A stretch of 63,325 nucleotides of DNA from Gp6-AA40 sp036742665 (GTDB taxonomy: Bacteria; Acidobacteriota; Vicinamibacteria; Vicinamibacterales; UBA2999), in contig DAINQP010000005.1 of assembly GCA_036742665.1 (NCBI GenBank), positions 1-63,325 on the forward strand, written 5' to 3'. The translations under genes were made by a program, and so were the position numbers. Numbering within the stretch: the stretch's first letter is position 1; the number at the start of each line of letters is the position of its first letter. Shown piece after piece: positions 18,501-26,454 of the stretch. The notes under the pieces were generated by a model that made no database searches, was not told where the DNA came from, and worked only from the letters and a program-made list of their open reading frames with translations.

Positions 18501-18629
18501 TTCGATCGTCACACCCGGCAGCACGGCACCCGACGCGTCGCGAACCGTACCCGCGAGCGACTGGGCATGCACGAGCGTTGGCAACAAAACGACGGCCGCG
18601 ACGAGCACGGCCTTCGCAAATCGATACAT
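15558..18629 (-). CDS. TonB-dependent receptor with carboxypeptidase-regulatory-like domain
   Basis: 1023 residues from the ATG at 18629, chosen for the strong GGAGGAGG ribosome-binding site just upstream and the signal peptide MYRFAKAVLVAAVVLLPTLVHAQ. Order: signal (1-23); CarboxypepD_reg-like beta-sandwich (SLAGTVRDASGAVLPGVTIE, about 24-105); plug domain (about 120-235, containing FFTARGGRGNEGTIQIDGMN); outer-membrane 22-strand barrel ending in NPRFARFNVTFDF with the terminal aromatic. Imports an unknown ligand using TonB energy. Closely related to the next receptor, so the two look like a tandem duplication. Oar/OmpA-like receptors of this layout are abundant in Acidobacteriota. Confidence 0.92.
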   Translation of the reverse strand: MYRFAKAVLVAAVVLLPTLVHAQSLAGTVRDASGAVLPGVTIEAASPALLEKVRTAITDGTGQYRLENLVPGTYTVTFSLAGFSSVRREGVEVSGAQVITISADLRVGGVQETITVTGETPVVDVHTAARTQKVIDNEVVSVLPASRGYGNILATVPGIQATGLNSGANPVMNFFTARGGRGNEGTIQIDGMNVGSAFNGGGVAGFGYDTANASEIQVTIAGGLGETDRGGPAFNMIPRTGGNNFSGTYFLSYAGEWAQGNNLDDQLRSFGITEVPGLIKNWDTNFAMGGPIKRDRLWFFGNVRSFGSASDVPGLYGNRNAGNPNAFTYVADTSVKARNANDKKIAAIRLTGQLTPRNKLQFYYDYQKNCSGSSFTPDGDQCRQRGDDWVALGAIGGFGSNSPEAGNQVWDDREKIVQATWSAPATNKLLLEAGLSSFNSRWGLYPGAGADQSIISITEFTAAGVPVPNFTYRSTANPLGNDQQHNVWRASMSYVTGSHSAKFGYQAAYQVQKQFTIGNPNMISYTFFGGLPSSVTQYIPSQQSNRTRFDAFYAQDQWTVNRFTIQGGLRYEHAWSWHPEGENGALTGSRFLPNGFIFPRTEGVTGYHDITPRVGVAWDVFGNGKTALKVNYSKYLQPANNESNFIQANPGVTFQNMTTRTWGDANGNFAPDCVLESSAANGECGPWQNLNFGNPFNTTRVNPEIMSGWGNRPFDWQWGVALQQEILPRLSVDIAFNRRWWSNFYVTDNQAIGPTDFDQFTIAAPAHPDLPTSGQRLTFLKRNGNNPIGATSNYRTFQRDYGDETYYWQGIDFTANSRMSNGLVLQGGFSTGGGTRDLCDVWSALPELTITGIFPVVYQQVGACRIEEDWQMNWRGLVTYTIPKVDVLISGILRSQANTEPLTIETGVATNGVGLAANYTITPEILAANGQTPFAPGVTTQTVNLVLPSSLFGDRVNSVDMRFGKILRFGRTRANVAIDLYNMFNSNVGTAFNQGFGTDGATWLRPTAVLNPRFARFNVTFDF

Positions 18630-18804
18630 CAGACCTCCTCCAATCAGTGACTGGTTCCTGAGCACACGCACCCGCTCCCACTAGACGCAAATTTGACGGC
18701 GACTATAACAGCTTCATACTAGGCCCACGCCACAAAACTATTCCCGCCAGCTATACGCGAATCACATAACCCAGACTGATGTGTCAGGTTGCTGCACCAC
18801 ACAA

Positions 18805-18839
18805 ACAGAGGCGAGCCCTCGTACGAGGAGCCCGCCTCT
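18805..18839 (-). terminator. Rho-independent-like terminator after the second receptor
   Basis: Arms CAGAGGCG (18805-18812) and CGCCTCTG (18832-18839) enclose the 12-bp palindrome CCTCGTACGAGG. In the leftward direction the stem is followed by TTTGTG. It begins 12 bp after the stop of the 18851 gene. Confidence 0.7.
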
Positions 18840-18850
18840 GTCTACCCGCC

Positions 18851-21800
18851 TCAAAAATTGACGGTCACGTTGAATCGCGCAAACCGTGGAGTGAGGATCG
18901 AGGTCGGCCGTCCCCAGACAACGTTCGCCGGGTTGACGTCGTAGACCTGCTGGTACGCGGTCCCGGTGTTGGCGTTCAGCAGGTTGTAGAAATCGAAGCC
19001 GACGTCGGTCGAGGTGCGGCCGAAGCGGAGCACTTTCGCGACCCGCAGATCGATCGACTTGATGCGGTCCGGATACACGTCACCGGGCAGTGTCAGATCA
19101 ACGGTCTGGAATGCGAGACCTGGCGTGAGCGGACGCGCCAGGTTCGACGTCTGCAGAATCGCGCTGTTGACGTTGTAGTTCGCTGGCAGCGAGGCGCCGT
19201 TGCTCGCGACGAAGGTGTTGATGGTCGAGGGCTGCACGCTCGGTGCTGACCTCATCGAACCGGCGAGCAGTACGTCGATCCTCGGAATCGTGTAGGTCAC
19301 CGAGCCGCGGAAGGTTGTCAGCCACGGCTCGTCTACCGCGCACGCGCCGGTTTGCGCGTTGGCGAGAACCGACCCCGCCGTCACGAAGAGCTCCGGAAGG
19401 GCATCGGTGATTTCACAGTAGTCGCGGACTCCGCGGCCGGTGCTCGCACCACCCTGGAACGTGATGCCCTTGATCATCCGACCGTTCACGGTGAAATCGA
19501 AGCCGTGCCAGTACGTCGTGGTGTCGCCGAAGTCATCGGCAAACGTGTAGTAGTTGTCCACAGCGCCGATGGGCGAGCGCGCGTTCCGCGTCACGAAGGT
19601 CACCGGGTATCCGCCGCCGTTCTCCAGGTCGGGGTGGCTCGGCGCCGTGATCGTCGCCGTATCGAAGTCGGCCGGCGTGAGCGCGCGATTGTCCGTGAAG
19701 AAGTGATTGCCCCACCAACGGCGGCTGTAGTTCACGTCAACCGCCACGCGCGTCAGGATCTCGTGCTGGACGCCCACGCTGAACTGCCAGTCGTACGGCC
19801 GGACTCCCCAGCCGTGCAGCACATCCGGGTTGACGACCGTCGTGCTGAACGGGTTGCCGAAGTTCAGGTTCTGCCACGCGCCGCAGACGTCGCCGCCGGT
19901 CGCCGTGTTGTTCTCTCCCAACCGATTCATCACATTGCAGTCGACGACCCGATCGCCGTCGGAGTCGGTCCACGACGCGTTCGTCGTCTGCTGGAACGTG
20001 ACAGCCGGGTTGGCGATTGTGTACTGCGCGTCGTTGTTCGCGGCCTGCAGGTACTTGCTGAAGTTGACCTTCAGCGACGTCCTGCCGTCTCCGAACAGAT
20101 CGAATGCGGCGCCCATGCGCGGCGTGATGTCGTGATACCCGGTCACGCCGTCCCGCTCAGGGAACAGGAAGCGCGTGCCGTAGGCGTTGTCCTCAACCAC
20201 GCCGTTTTCACCCTCGGGGAACCAGCTCCACGCGTGCTCGTATCGGAGACCGGCCTGCAACGTCATCCGGCCGCGGGTGTACTGATCCTGGATGTAGAAC
20301 GCGTCGAAGCGCGTGCGATTGCTCGACCAGAACGGCGCGTCACGCAGCGTGAACTGGATCGGGTTGCGGTTGTTGAAGATGTAGCTCAATTGGCTGCCGA
20401 CGTTCTGGAAGTTCTTCTGCACCTGGAAGGCCGCTTGATAGCCGACCTTCAGGCTGTGCGATCCCGTGACGTAGCTCGCTGCTGCGCGCCACACGTTGTG
20501 CGCCTGCTCGTTCGAGCCTGCTGACGACCAGCCGCGATACGTGAAGTTGCCGACTGGCGTGCCGGTCAGCGGATTCGAGACCTGTTCCTGCACCGGGATG
20601 AAATTGGTCAGCGCGCCGCCCGGAATCGATCCACCGAACCGGCTGGCGAACTGCGAGAACCCGGCCTCGAACAGCAGCTTGTTCGTATACGGCGACGTCC
20701 ATGAGAGCTGCGTGATCTTCTCGCGATCGTCCCAGACGTTGCCGGCTTCCGGCGCGAGCGCGCCGAAAAACCCGGCCCCGACGCTGCCAAGCGCGACCCA
20801 GTCCTCACCGCGATCGCGGCACTGCTCCGCGCCTCGTTCGAACGCCGAGCCGTTGCAGACCTGCTGGTAGTCGAGATAGAAGCCGACCTTGTGCCGCGGC
20901 GTGGCCTGCCCGGTCAGACGAATGGCTTCGATCATCTTGGCCGCCGCCGCGCGCGCCGGCAGGTTCTCGTCGCGCTCGTAAATCCACGACGCCTGATTAC
21001 CCGCGTTGCGGTTGCCGAAGAGGCCCGGGATCTCCTGCTGGTTGCCGTAGCTGCGGACGTTGTTGTAGAACCACAGCCGGTCCCTGATGATCGGCCCACC
21101 CAATGCGAAGTTGGTGTCCCAGTTCTTGATCAGCGCCGGAGGGTTGGTCAGACCATAGCTGCGCAACTGATCGTCGAGGTTGTTGCCCTGCGACCACTTG
21201 CCGGCGGTGCTGAGAAACGCGGTGCCGCTGAACGTGTTGCCGCCAGTCTTCGGAATGAGGTTGAACTGCGGTCCACCGCGATCGACCTCGCCGAGTCCAC
21301 CGGAAATCGTCACCTGGATCTCGGATGACTCACCAATCGGATAGCCGAAGCCGGCCACGCCGCCACCGTTGAACGCCGACCCGACGTTCATGCCGTCGAT
21401 CTGAATCGTGCCCTCGTTGCCACGCCCGCCGCGCGCCGTGAAGAAGTTCGTCGACACGCCTGTGCTGACGTCGAGACCGGTGGCCTGAATGCCCGGCACC
21501 GTAGCCAGCAGATTGCCGTAGCCGCGAGAGGCAGGGATCCTCTGGATCACCTCGTCTGTGAGCACGACCTGCCTCCGGGTGCTCGTCTGCGTGTCCACGA
21601 CCGGCGATTCACCAGTCACGGTGATCGTTTCCTGAATGCCACCAACGCGCAGCTCGGAATTAATGGTAATCACGCCGGCGCCGCTCACCTCCACGCCGTC
21701 GCGCTTGACGGTGGCGAAGCCCTGAAGCGTGTAGGTCAGCGAGTACGTGCCCGGCGGGAGATTCTCGATTCGATATTGCCCGCTGTCGTCGGTCACAGCC

Positions 21801-21964
21801 GTGCGGACCTTTTCGATCAGCACGGGGCTGGCGGCCTCGACGGTCACCCCAGGCAGCACGGCGCCTGACGCATCGCGGACGGTACCCGCCAGTGACTGTG
21901 CGTGGGAGAGCGCTGGGATCAGAACGACGGCCGCCACAAGCACGGCCTTCGCGAAGTAACGCAT
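18851..21964 (-). CDS. TonB-dependent receptor with carboxypeptidase-regulatory-like domain (paralogue)
   Basis: 1037 residues from the ATG at 21964, which has a GGAGG site upstream and the signal peptide MRYFAKAVLVAAVVLIPALSHAQ. Same layout as the neighbouring receptor: regulatory-like domain beginning SLAGTVRDASGAVLPGVTVE, plug with FFTARGGRGNEGTIQIDGMN, and a large barrel ending TPRFARFNVTVNF. Many barrel blocks match the other copy (YGLTNPPALIKNWDTNFALGG versus FGITEVPGLIKNWDTNFAMGG), so they are paralogues that differ mainly in extracellular loops. Ligand unknown; the nearby TPR/propeller pairs might be surface partners, which is speculation. Confidence 0.92.
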   Translation of the reverse strand: MRYFAKAVLVAAVVLIPALSHAQSLAGTVRDASGAVLPGVTVEAASPVLIEKVRTAVTDDSGQYRIENLPPGTYSLTYTLQGFATVKRDGVEVSGAGVITINSELRVGGIQETITVTGESPVVDTQTSTRRQVVLTDEVIQRIPASRGYGNLLATVPGIQATGLDVSTGVSTNFFTARGGRGNEGTIQIDGMNVGSAFNGGGVAGFGYPIGESSEIQVTISGGLGEVDRGGPQFNLIPKTGGNTFSGTAFLSTAGKWSQGNNLDDQLRSYGLTNPPALIKNWDTNFALGGPIIRDRLWFYNNVRSYGNQQEIPGLFGNRNAGNQASWIYERDENLPARAAAAKMIEAIRLTGQATPRHKVGFYLDYQQVCNGSAFERGAEQCRDRGEDWVALGSVGAGFFGALAPEAGNVWDDREKITQLSWTSPYTNKLLFEAGFSQFASRFGGSIPGGALTNFIPVQEQVSNPLTGTPVGNFTYRGWSSAGSNEQAHNVWRAAASYVTGSHSLKVGYQAAFQVQKNFQNVGSQLSYIFNNRNPIQFTLRDAPFWSSNRTRFDAFYIQDQYTRGRMTLQAGLRYEHAWSWFPEGENGVVEDNAYGTRFLFPERDGVTGYHDITPRMGAAFDLFGDGRTSLKVNFSKYLQAANNDAQYTIANPAVTFQQTTNASWTDSDGDRVVDCNVMNRLGENNTATGGDVCGAWQNLNFGNPFSTTVVNPDVLHGWGVRPYDWQFSVGVQHEILTRVAVDVNYSRRWWGNHFFTDNRALTPADFDTATITAPSHPDLENGGGYPVTFVTRNARSPIGAVDNYYTFADDFGDTTTYWHGFDFTVNGRMIKGITFQGGASTGRGVRDYCEITDALPELFVTAGSVLANAQTGACAVDEPWLTTFRGSVTYTIPRIDVLLAGSMRSAPSVQPSTINTFVASNGASLPANYNVNSAILQTSNLARPLTPGLAFQTVDLTLPGDVYPDRIKSIDLRVAKVLRFGRTSTDVGFDFYNLLNANTGTAYQQVYDVNPANVVWGRPTSILTPRFARFNVTVNF

Positions 21965-22190
21965 GTGAATCCTCCACGACGGGGTGGCTGGATCGCTGAC
22001 GTTGATTCGCGTCAGCAATGCGCGAACGGCATAGGCGCACGCCGCCATTCGCGCGACGTGTTAAGTGGAAGCAAACCGCGCAGCCAACACCTCATGAGGT
22101 GCGGCCACGTGTTTTCAATGGGTTGCCGAGGAAGGAGGGGCTGCGCATCCAAATCGGCGAATGCGTCGATTTAGCTTCTTGGATTTGAAC

Positions 22191-22292
22191 TGGTTAGTGG
22201 TCGTGGTTGGTGGTGAGTGGTTGTTCACGGTTTTTGGTTCGTGGCAGTGGTTTGGCGGTTCCGAGAACCACCAACCACCAACCACTAACCCA
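22191..22292. repeat. Heptad inverted array
   Basis: Left half of GGTTAGT, GGTTGGT, GGTGAGT, GGTTGTT-type units. The right half reads AACCACC, AACCACC, AACCACT in strict 7-mers and ends 1 bp before the iorB stop codon. The rest of the 21965-22293 interval (329 bp) has no gene or other recognised signal. Confidence 0.75.
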
Positions 22293-22293
22293 G

Positions 22294-24501
22294 CTAAGCC
22301 CAGCGGAAGCCGTGCTTCGAGAGCGGAAGCGACCGCACCCGCGTGCCTGATGCGGCGAAGATCGCGTTCGCCACTGCCGGCAGGATCGGCGGCAACGACG
22401 GCTCACCGAGACCCGTTGGCGAGTTGTTCGACTTGATCCAGTGCACCTCGATGACCGGCGGCGCCTGGGCCATGCGGAGGAGGGGCACCTGGTGGAAGTT
22501 GCTCTGCACCACCTGCCCACCCTTCACCGTGATCTCCTGCATCATGTGGCTGATGCCTTCGATCACACCGCCCTGCACCAGGTTCTCGGCGTGCATCGGG
22601 TTGATGATCTGGCTGCCGATGTCGCCGCCAACCCACACCTTGTTCACCTTGATGCGTTTGCTCGAATCGACCGTCACCTCGGCGACTTCAGCGAAGTAGC
22701 CGCGGTGGCTGTACTGGAAGCCGATGCCCATGCCGGTGCCCTGAGGCAACTTCTTCGTGCCCCATCCCGACTTCTCGGCAATCATCTTCACGACCGCTGC
22801 CATGCGCGCCGCGTCGAATCCATCGCCGCCGCGTTCGGGCGCGGGATAGACCTTGTTGGCGAGCAGGTCGAGACGGAACTGCACCGGATCCTTCCCCGCC
22901 GCGTGCGCCAGTTCGTCGATGAACGACTGGAACACGAACGAGAACGCATGGCTTCCGGGGGCACGCAGCGCGCCCGTCGGTACGCCGAGCGGGATCTTCG
23001 AATCGCCGAAGTCGAAGTTCTCGACGTACAGCGCCGGGAACTGATTGCCGGAGATATTCGATGAGGGCGCGTAGCGCTCGCCTTCACCGAACGTCACGAA
23101 GTGATTCTTCCAGGCCGTGAGCTTGCCTGACGAATCGACCGCGCCCTTGAGATAGTGGAAGCCCGCCGGACGGAACATGTCGTGGCCCATGTCGTCCTCG
23201 CGGGTCCACAACAGCTTCACCGGTGTGTTGATCTGCTTGGAGATCCACGCAGACTCCACCACGTAGTCGTTGGTGAGCCGGCGTCCGAAGCCGCCGCCGG
23301 TCTTCATCAGGTGCATCGTGATGTCCGACTGCTGGATGCCGAGCGTCTGCGCACAGATCGCAAGACCTGCCGCCGGCGTCTGACTCGGCGCCCACAGTTC
23401 GAGCTTGCCGTTCTGCCAAGAGGCGACGCAGTTCTGCGGCTCGAGCGGCGCGTGCGGAATGAACGGATACATGTACGCGCCTTCGACCACCTTGGCGCCC
23501 GGCGCCGCGAACGCCTTTTCGACGTCGCCATCGGTGCGCAGCTTCGTCGCATACGCGCCTTTGCCCATCGAGTCGGCCTTGGCCTCGTACGACTCGCTGG
23601 TCTGCGCCGACGTCGGATGCTCGGACCACTCGACCTTCAGCGCCTTGCGCGCCTGGTTAGCCTGATACCAGCTATCGGCGACGATCGCGATGCCCGGCAT
23701 CAAGCCCTGCAGGTTGGTCGTTCCCTCGACGACGAAGGCGTGCTTCACGCCGGACATCGTCTTGATCTGATCGAGGTTCGACGAACCGACCTTCGCGCCG
23801 AAGACGGGCGACTTCTGGTACACGGCCCACAGCATGCCGGGGACAGTGAAGTCGATGCTGAAGACCGGCTTGCCGGTGGTGATCGCGGCCGTGTCCACAC
23901 CGCGCATCGGCTTGCCGATGATCTTGTAGTCCTTCGGATCCTTCAGCGGCACCATGCTCAGCGTCGGCACCGGCTTGGCCGCGGCGGCTGTCGCCAGCTC
24001 GCCGTACCCAACCGAGCGCTTGCTCGACGCATGCATGACACGACCCGACGCCGTCGTCAGTTCGCTGACCGGCACGCTCCACTTGTCTGCCGCAGCGGCG
24101 AGCACCATCTGGCGGATCGCCGAACCGACCTGACGCATCGGATCCCAGTTCGTCGGGGTCGCGGTGCTGCCGCCGGCGACCTGTGCGCCGTACTTCGACT
24201 GATCAACGTCGGCCTGCACGATCTTGACGCTGCTCCAATCGACGTCGAGCTCGTCGGCGATGATCATGGGCAGCATGTTCTTGATGCCCTGGCCGATCTC
24301 GGGATTCTTCGACGTGATCGTGACGATCCCGTCCGGGGCGATCTTCACGAAGGCCAGCGCGTCGTAGCGCACCGCTGGTCCTCCGGGCGGTCCCTGCGCC
24401 AGGAGTTCCGCGGGATCCAGATGAAGGGCGATCAACATGCCACCGCCGGTGGCCACACTGACCTGCAGGAAGGAGCGACGAGTGATGAGATTTTTCGTCA
24501 T
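22294..24501 (-). CDS. iorB: Isoquinoline 1-oxidoreductase-type molybdenum subunit (IorB-like)
   Basis: 735 residues from the ATG at 24501, chosen for the GAGGAGGA site and the twin-arginine signal TRRSFLQVSVATGGG. Xanthine-oxidase-family molybdopterin-binding subunit of the membrane/periplasmic aldehyde-oxidase (IorB) branch: IGQGIKNMLPMIIADELDV, TGGGFGRRLTNDYV and GVPTGALRAPGSHAFSFVFQSFIDELAH are cofactor-domain motifs, and GLGEPSLPPILPAVANAIF is the conserved end. Works with the 2Fe-2S subunit encoded 10 bp upstream. Oxidises an unknown aldehyde or N-heterocycle after Tat export. No dedicated cytochrome c or XdhC-like maturation gene is adjacent. Confidence 0.92.
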   Translation of the reverse strand: MTKNLITRRSFLQVSVATGGGMLIALHLDPAELLAQGPPGGPAVRYDALAFVKIAPDGIVTITSKNPEIGQGIKNMLPMIIADELDVDWSSVKIVQADVDQSKYGAQVAGGSTATPTNWDPMRQVGSAIRQMVLAAAADKWSVPVSELTTASGRVMHASSKRSVGYGELATAAAAKPVPTLSMVPLKDPKDYKIIGKPMRGVDTAAITTGKPVFSIDFTVPGMLWAVYQKSPVFGAKVGSSNLDQIKTMSGVKHAFVVEGTTNLQGLMPGIAIVADSWYQANQARKALKVEWSEHPTSAQTSESYEAKADSMGKGAYATKLRTDGDVEKAFAAPGAKVVEGAYMYPFIPHAPLEPQNCVASWQNGKLELWAPSQTPAAGLAICAQTLGIQQSDITMHLMKTGGGFGRRLTNDYVVESAWISKQINTPVKLLWTREDDMGHDMFRPAGFHYLKGAVDSSGKLTAWKNHFVTFGEGERYAPSSNISGNQFPALYVENFDFGDSKIPLGVPTGALRAPGSHAFSFVFQSFIDELAHAAGKDPVQFRLDLLANKVYPAPERGGDGFDAARMAAVVKMIAEKSGWGTKKLPQGTGMGIGFQYSHRGYFAEVAEVTVDSSKRIKVNKVWVGGDIGSQIINPMHAENLVQGGVIEGISHMMQEITVKGGQVVQSNFHQVPLLRMAQAPPVIEVHWIKSNNSPTGLGEPSLPPILPAVANAIFAASGTRVRSLPLSKHGFRWA

Positions 24502-24511
24502 AGCTCCTCCT

Positions 24512-25009
24512 CTACTCTGCGCCGGCGCCTTGCGCCGTCGAGGTCGATCGTGACGTTCCAAGCGCGGCCGCGCGGTGAATGGCTTCGCGGAGCCGCGTGT
24601 AGGTTCCACAGCGGCACAGATTGCCAGTCATCGCGGTATTGATCTGCGCGTCATTGGGACGCGGCGTCGTGGACAGTAGTGCCGCGGCCGACATGATCTG
24701 ACCAGCCTGGCAGTACCCGCACTGCGGCACGTCGAGCTCCTGCCATGCCTGCTGCAGTGGATGCGAACCGTCGGGCGAGAGGCCTTCGATCGTCGTAATG
24801 GCTGCACCGGCCGCAGCCGATACTGGTGTCTGACAGGCCCGCTGAGCGCGCCCGCGCACGTGCACGGTGCACGCGCCACACTGGCCGATACCGCAGCCGA
24901 ACTTTGTGCCCCTGAGATTCATGACGTCTCTGAGTACCCAGAGCAGCGGCATGTCTCCGGGGACGTCGACCGTCGTGGTCTTCCCGTTGACGTTCAATGT
25001 GAAAGGCAT
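24512..25009 (-). CDS. iorA: 2Fe-2S ferredoxin-type subunit (IorA-like)
   Basis: 165 residues from the ATG at 25009; a longer in-frame extension to 25153 would add a Cys/Leu-rich stretch with no family support. The plant-ferredoxin-type cluster is GCGIGQCGACTVH plus the preceding and following Cys. The second [2Fe-2S] domain carries CGYCQAGQIMSA and NLCRCGTYTRLREAI. It passes electrons from the molybdenum subunit. Upstream partner of iorB in a two-gene operon, divergent from the transglycosylase gene. Confidence 0.93.
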   Translation of the reverse strand: MPFTLNVNGKTTTVDVPGDMPLLWVLRDVMNLRGTKFGCGIGQCGACTVHVRGRAQRACQTPVSAAAGAAITTIEGLSPDGSHPLQQAWQELDVPQCGYCQAGQIMSAAALLSTTPRPNDAQINTAMTGNLCRCGTYTRLREAIHRAAALGTSRSTSTAQGAGAE

Positions 25010-25087
25010 AAGGTGGCTCTCTCGGAAAAGTGATCGTGAGGGTACCGAAAGATCTGCGAGGGTAATTAGACGGGACTGCCCACAAGA

Positions 25088-25129
25088 AAAGCAAGCACTG
25101 TAAAGCAAGCAAGGTAACGCAAGCAAAAG
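25088..25129. repeat. Three tandem 14-bp (2 x 7) repeats
   Basis: Units AAAGCAAGCACTGT, AAAGCAAGCAAGGT and AACGCAAGCAAAAG follow one another without gaps; GCAAGC recurs every 14 bp. It lies between the divergent iorA and mltB starts, ending 9 bp before the first possible mltB ATG. Confidence 0.75.
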
Positions 25130-25138
25130 TCCGGCATA

Positions 25139-26230
25139 ATGAATGTATTCCACGAAAATACGATGCGCTGGCTTGCTCTGTTGACGGCGTTCGCCCTGCT
25201 GACCGCACCCCAGGTAGCAACCCAGACCACGACCGCGGACCCTGCGGCGCCGTCGGTGCTGGCCACGGGCATATCCGTGCCGATTATCGCGGTCGATGTC
25301 CCGAAGAGCTTCGACGAGTGGCTGGCCAACCTGAAAACGGAGGCGCTGAGTAAGGGCTTCAGCGACGGCCTGATTCAGGAAACGCTGGCCGGACTCACAC
25401 CGCTCGAGCGTGTCATCCAGAGCGATCGCACTCAGGCCGAGCTCAACCCTGGATTCTCGCGATACTCGAGCGCCCGTATCACCAAGTCAATGGTGATCCG
25501 CGGCAAAGACATGATGGCCGAGCACAAGGCCCTGTTGCACCGCACCGAACGCGAGTTCGGCATCCCGGCGCGTGTGCTGGTCGCGTTCTGGGGGATGGAG
25601 TCACGTTTCGGGCGGATCCAGGGATCGACGCCGGTATTCCAGGCGCTCGCCACGCTGGCCTGGGAGCCGCGACGCGCCTCGTACTTCCGCAACGAGCTCT
25701 TCGACGCCTTGACGATGGTGCAGCGCGGGCACATTGAAGCGGGGACAATGACCGGATCGTGGGCCGGCGCGATGGGCCAGACGCAGTTCATGCCGTCGAG
25801 CTATCTCAAGTACGCGGTCGACTTCGACGGCGACCAACGCCGCGATATCTGGAAGTCCACACCCGACACGCTCGCGTCGATGGCCAACTACCTCAAGGGA
25901 TTCGACTGGAAGAGCGACGAGACGTGGGGCCGCGAGGTGAAGGTGAGTGCCGCCGCGCGCGACGCAATCGCCGAATCGATCCCGAAGCGTACCGAAGGCT
26001 GCTACGCGCAGCGCAACATGACTGAACGTCGGCCGCTCGCGGTGTGGAAGAAGCTCGGCGTGCGTCGCGTCGATGGTGGACCGCTTCCGAAAGCGAACGT
26101 GCAAGCCGGACTCGTCGATGTGGGCGAACGCAAGTTCCTCGTCTATCCGAACTACGACGTGATCATCGCCTACAACTGCGCGCACTACTATGCGCTGACC
26201 GTTGGTCTCCTTGCCGACCGACTGAAATAG
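25139..26230 (+). CDS. Lytic murein transglycosylase, MltB type
   Basis: 363 residues if started at 25139; ATG at 25163 (MRWLALLTAFALLTAPQVATQ) gives a cleaner signal peptide and may be the true start. SLT/MltB domain from about residue 55: catalytic glutamate in LVAFWGMESRFGRIQG, the family motif SWAGAMGQTQFMPSSYLKYAVDFDGD, then IWKSTPDTLASMANYLK. Cleaves peptidoglycan glycan strands in the periplasm, releasing anhydromuropeptides. No peptidoglycan-binding C-terminal domain is added. Monocistronic; its leader contains the 14-bp repeats and its 3' side a heptad array. Confidence 0.92.
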   Translation: MNVFHENTMRWLALLTAFALLTAPQVATQTTTADPAAPSVLATGISVPIIAVDVPKSFDEWLANLKTEALSKGFSDGLIQETLAGLTPLERVIQSDRTQAELNPGFSRYSSARITKSMVIRGKDMMAEHKALLHRTEREFGIPARVLVAFWGMESRFGRIQGSTPVFQALATLAWEPRRASYFRNELFDALTMVQRGHIEAGTMTGSWAGAMGQTQFMPSSYLKYAVDFDGDQRRDIWKSTPDTLASMANYLKGFDWKSDETWGREVKVSAAARDAIAESIPKRTEGCYAQRNMTERRPLAVWKKLGVRRVDGGPLPKANVQAGLVDVGERKFLVYPNYDVIIAYNCAHYYALTVGLLADRLK

Positions 26231-26234
26231 GGAT

Positions 26235-26376
26235 CGATTGTTGATTCGTGATCTTTGATTGGTGATTCGTTGTTGATTGTTGATTGACGATCGTTGATTG
26301 GGGAGCGGTAGCTACGACGCAGCTCGTTGCCGCCTTCAATCACCAATCAAAAATCTCCAATCACCAACGAATCAAA
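26235..26376. repeat. Heptad inverted array between convergent genes
   Basis: Left half (26235-26302) is made of TGATTCG, TGATCTT, TGATTGG, TGATTCG, TGATTGT, TGATTGA, CGATCGT and TGATTGG units. Right half (26337-26376) is CAATCAC, CAATCAA, AAATCTC, CAATCAC, CAACGAA. The halves are complementary in kind and could fold on each other around about 34 nt. It starts 4 bp after the mltB stop. Confidence 0.8.
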
Positions 26377-26415
26377 ACGAGACGCGAATGACGATCGTAG
26401 CAACGGCAATGGCCG

Positions 26416-26443
26416 TAGGGCCGGTCTTGCTCTTGAGACCCGC
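26416..26443. repeat. Degenerate REP-like hairpin
   Basis: Imperfect arms GGCCGGTCT and AGACCCGCC around about 10 nt, preceded by GTAG. Probably a decayed copy of the family seen at 13727 and 62306. It lies just before the end of the third receptor gene. Confidence 0.4.
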
Positions 26444-26454
26444 CGGAACAAATT

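Noticed and set aside
19352..20524. 390-residue plus-strand frame inside the second TonB receptor
   Set aside because: Arg/Val/His-rich antisense of a clear receptor gene, with no recognisable domain.
23155..24642. 495-residue plus-strand frame opposite iorB
   Set aside because: Antisense of a well-supported molybdenum subunit; composition is shadow-like.
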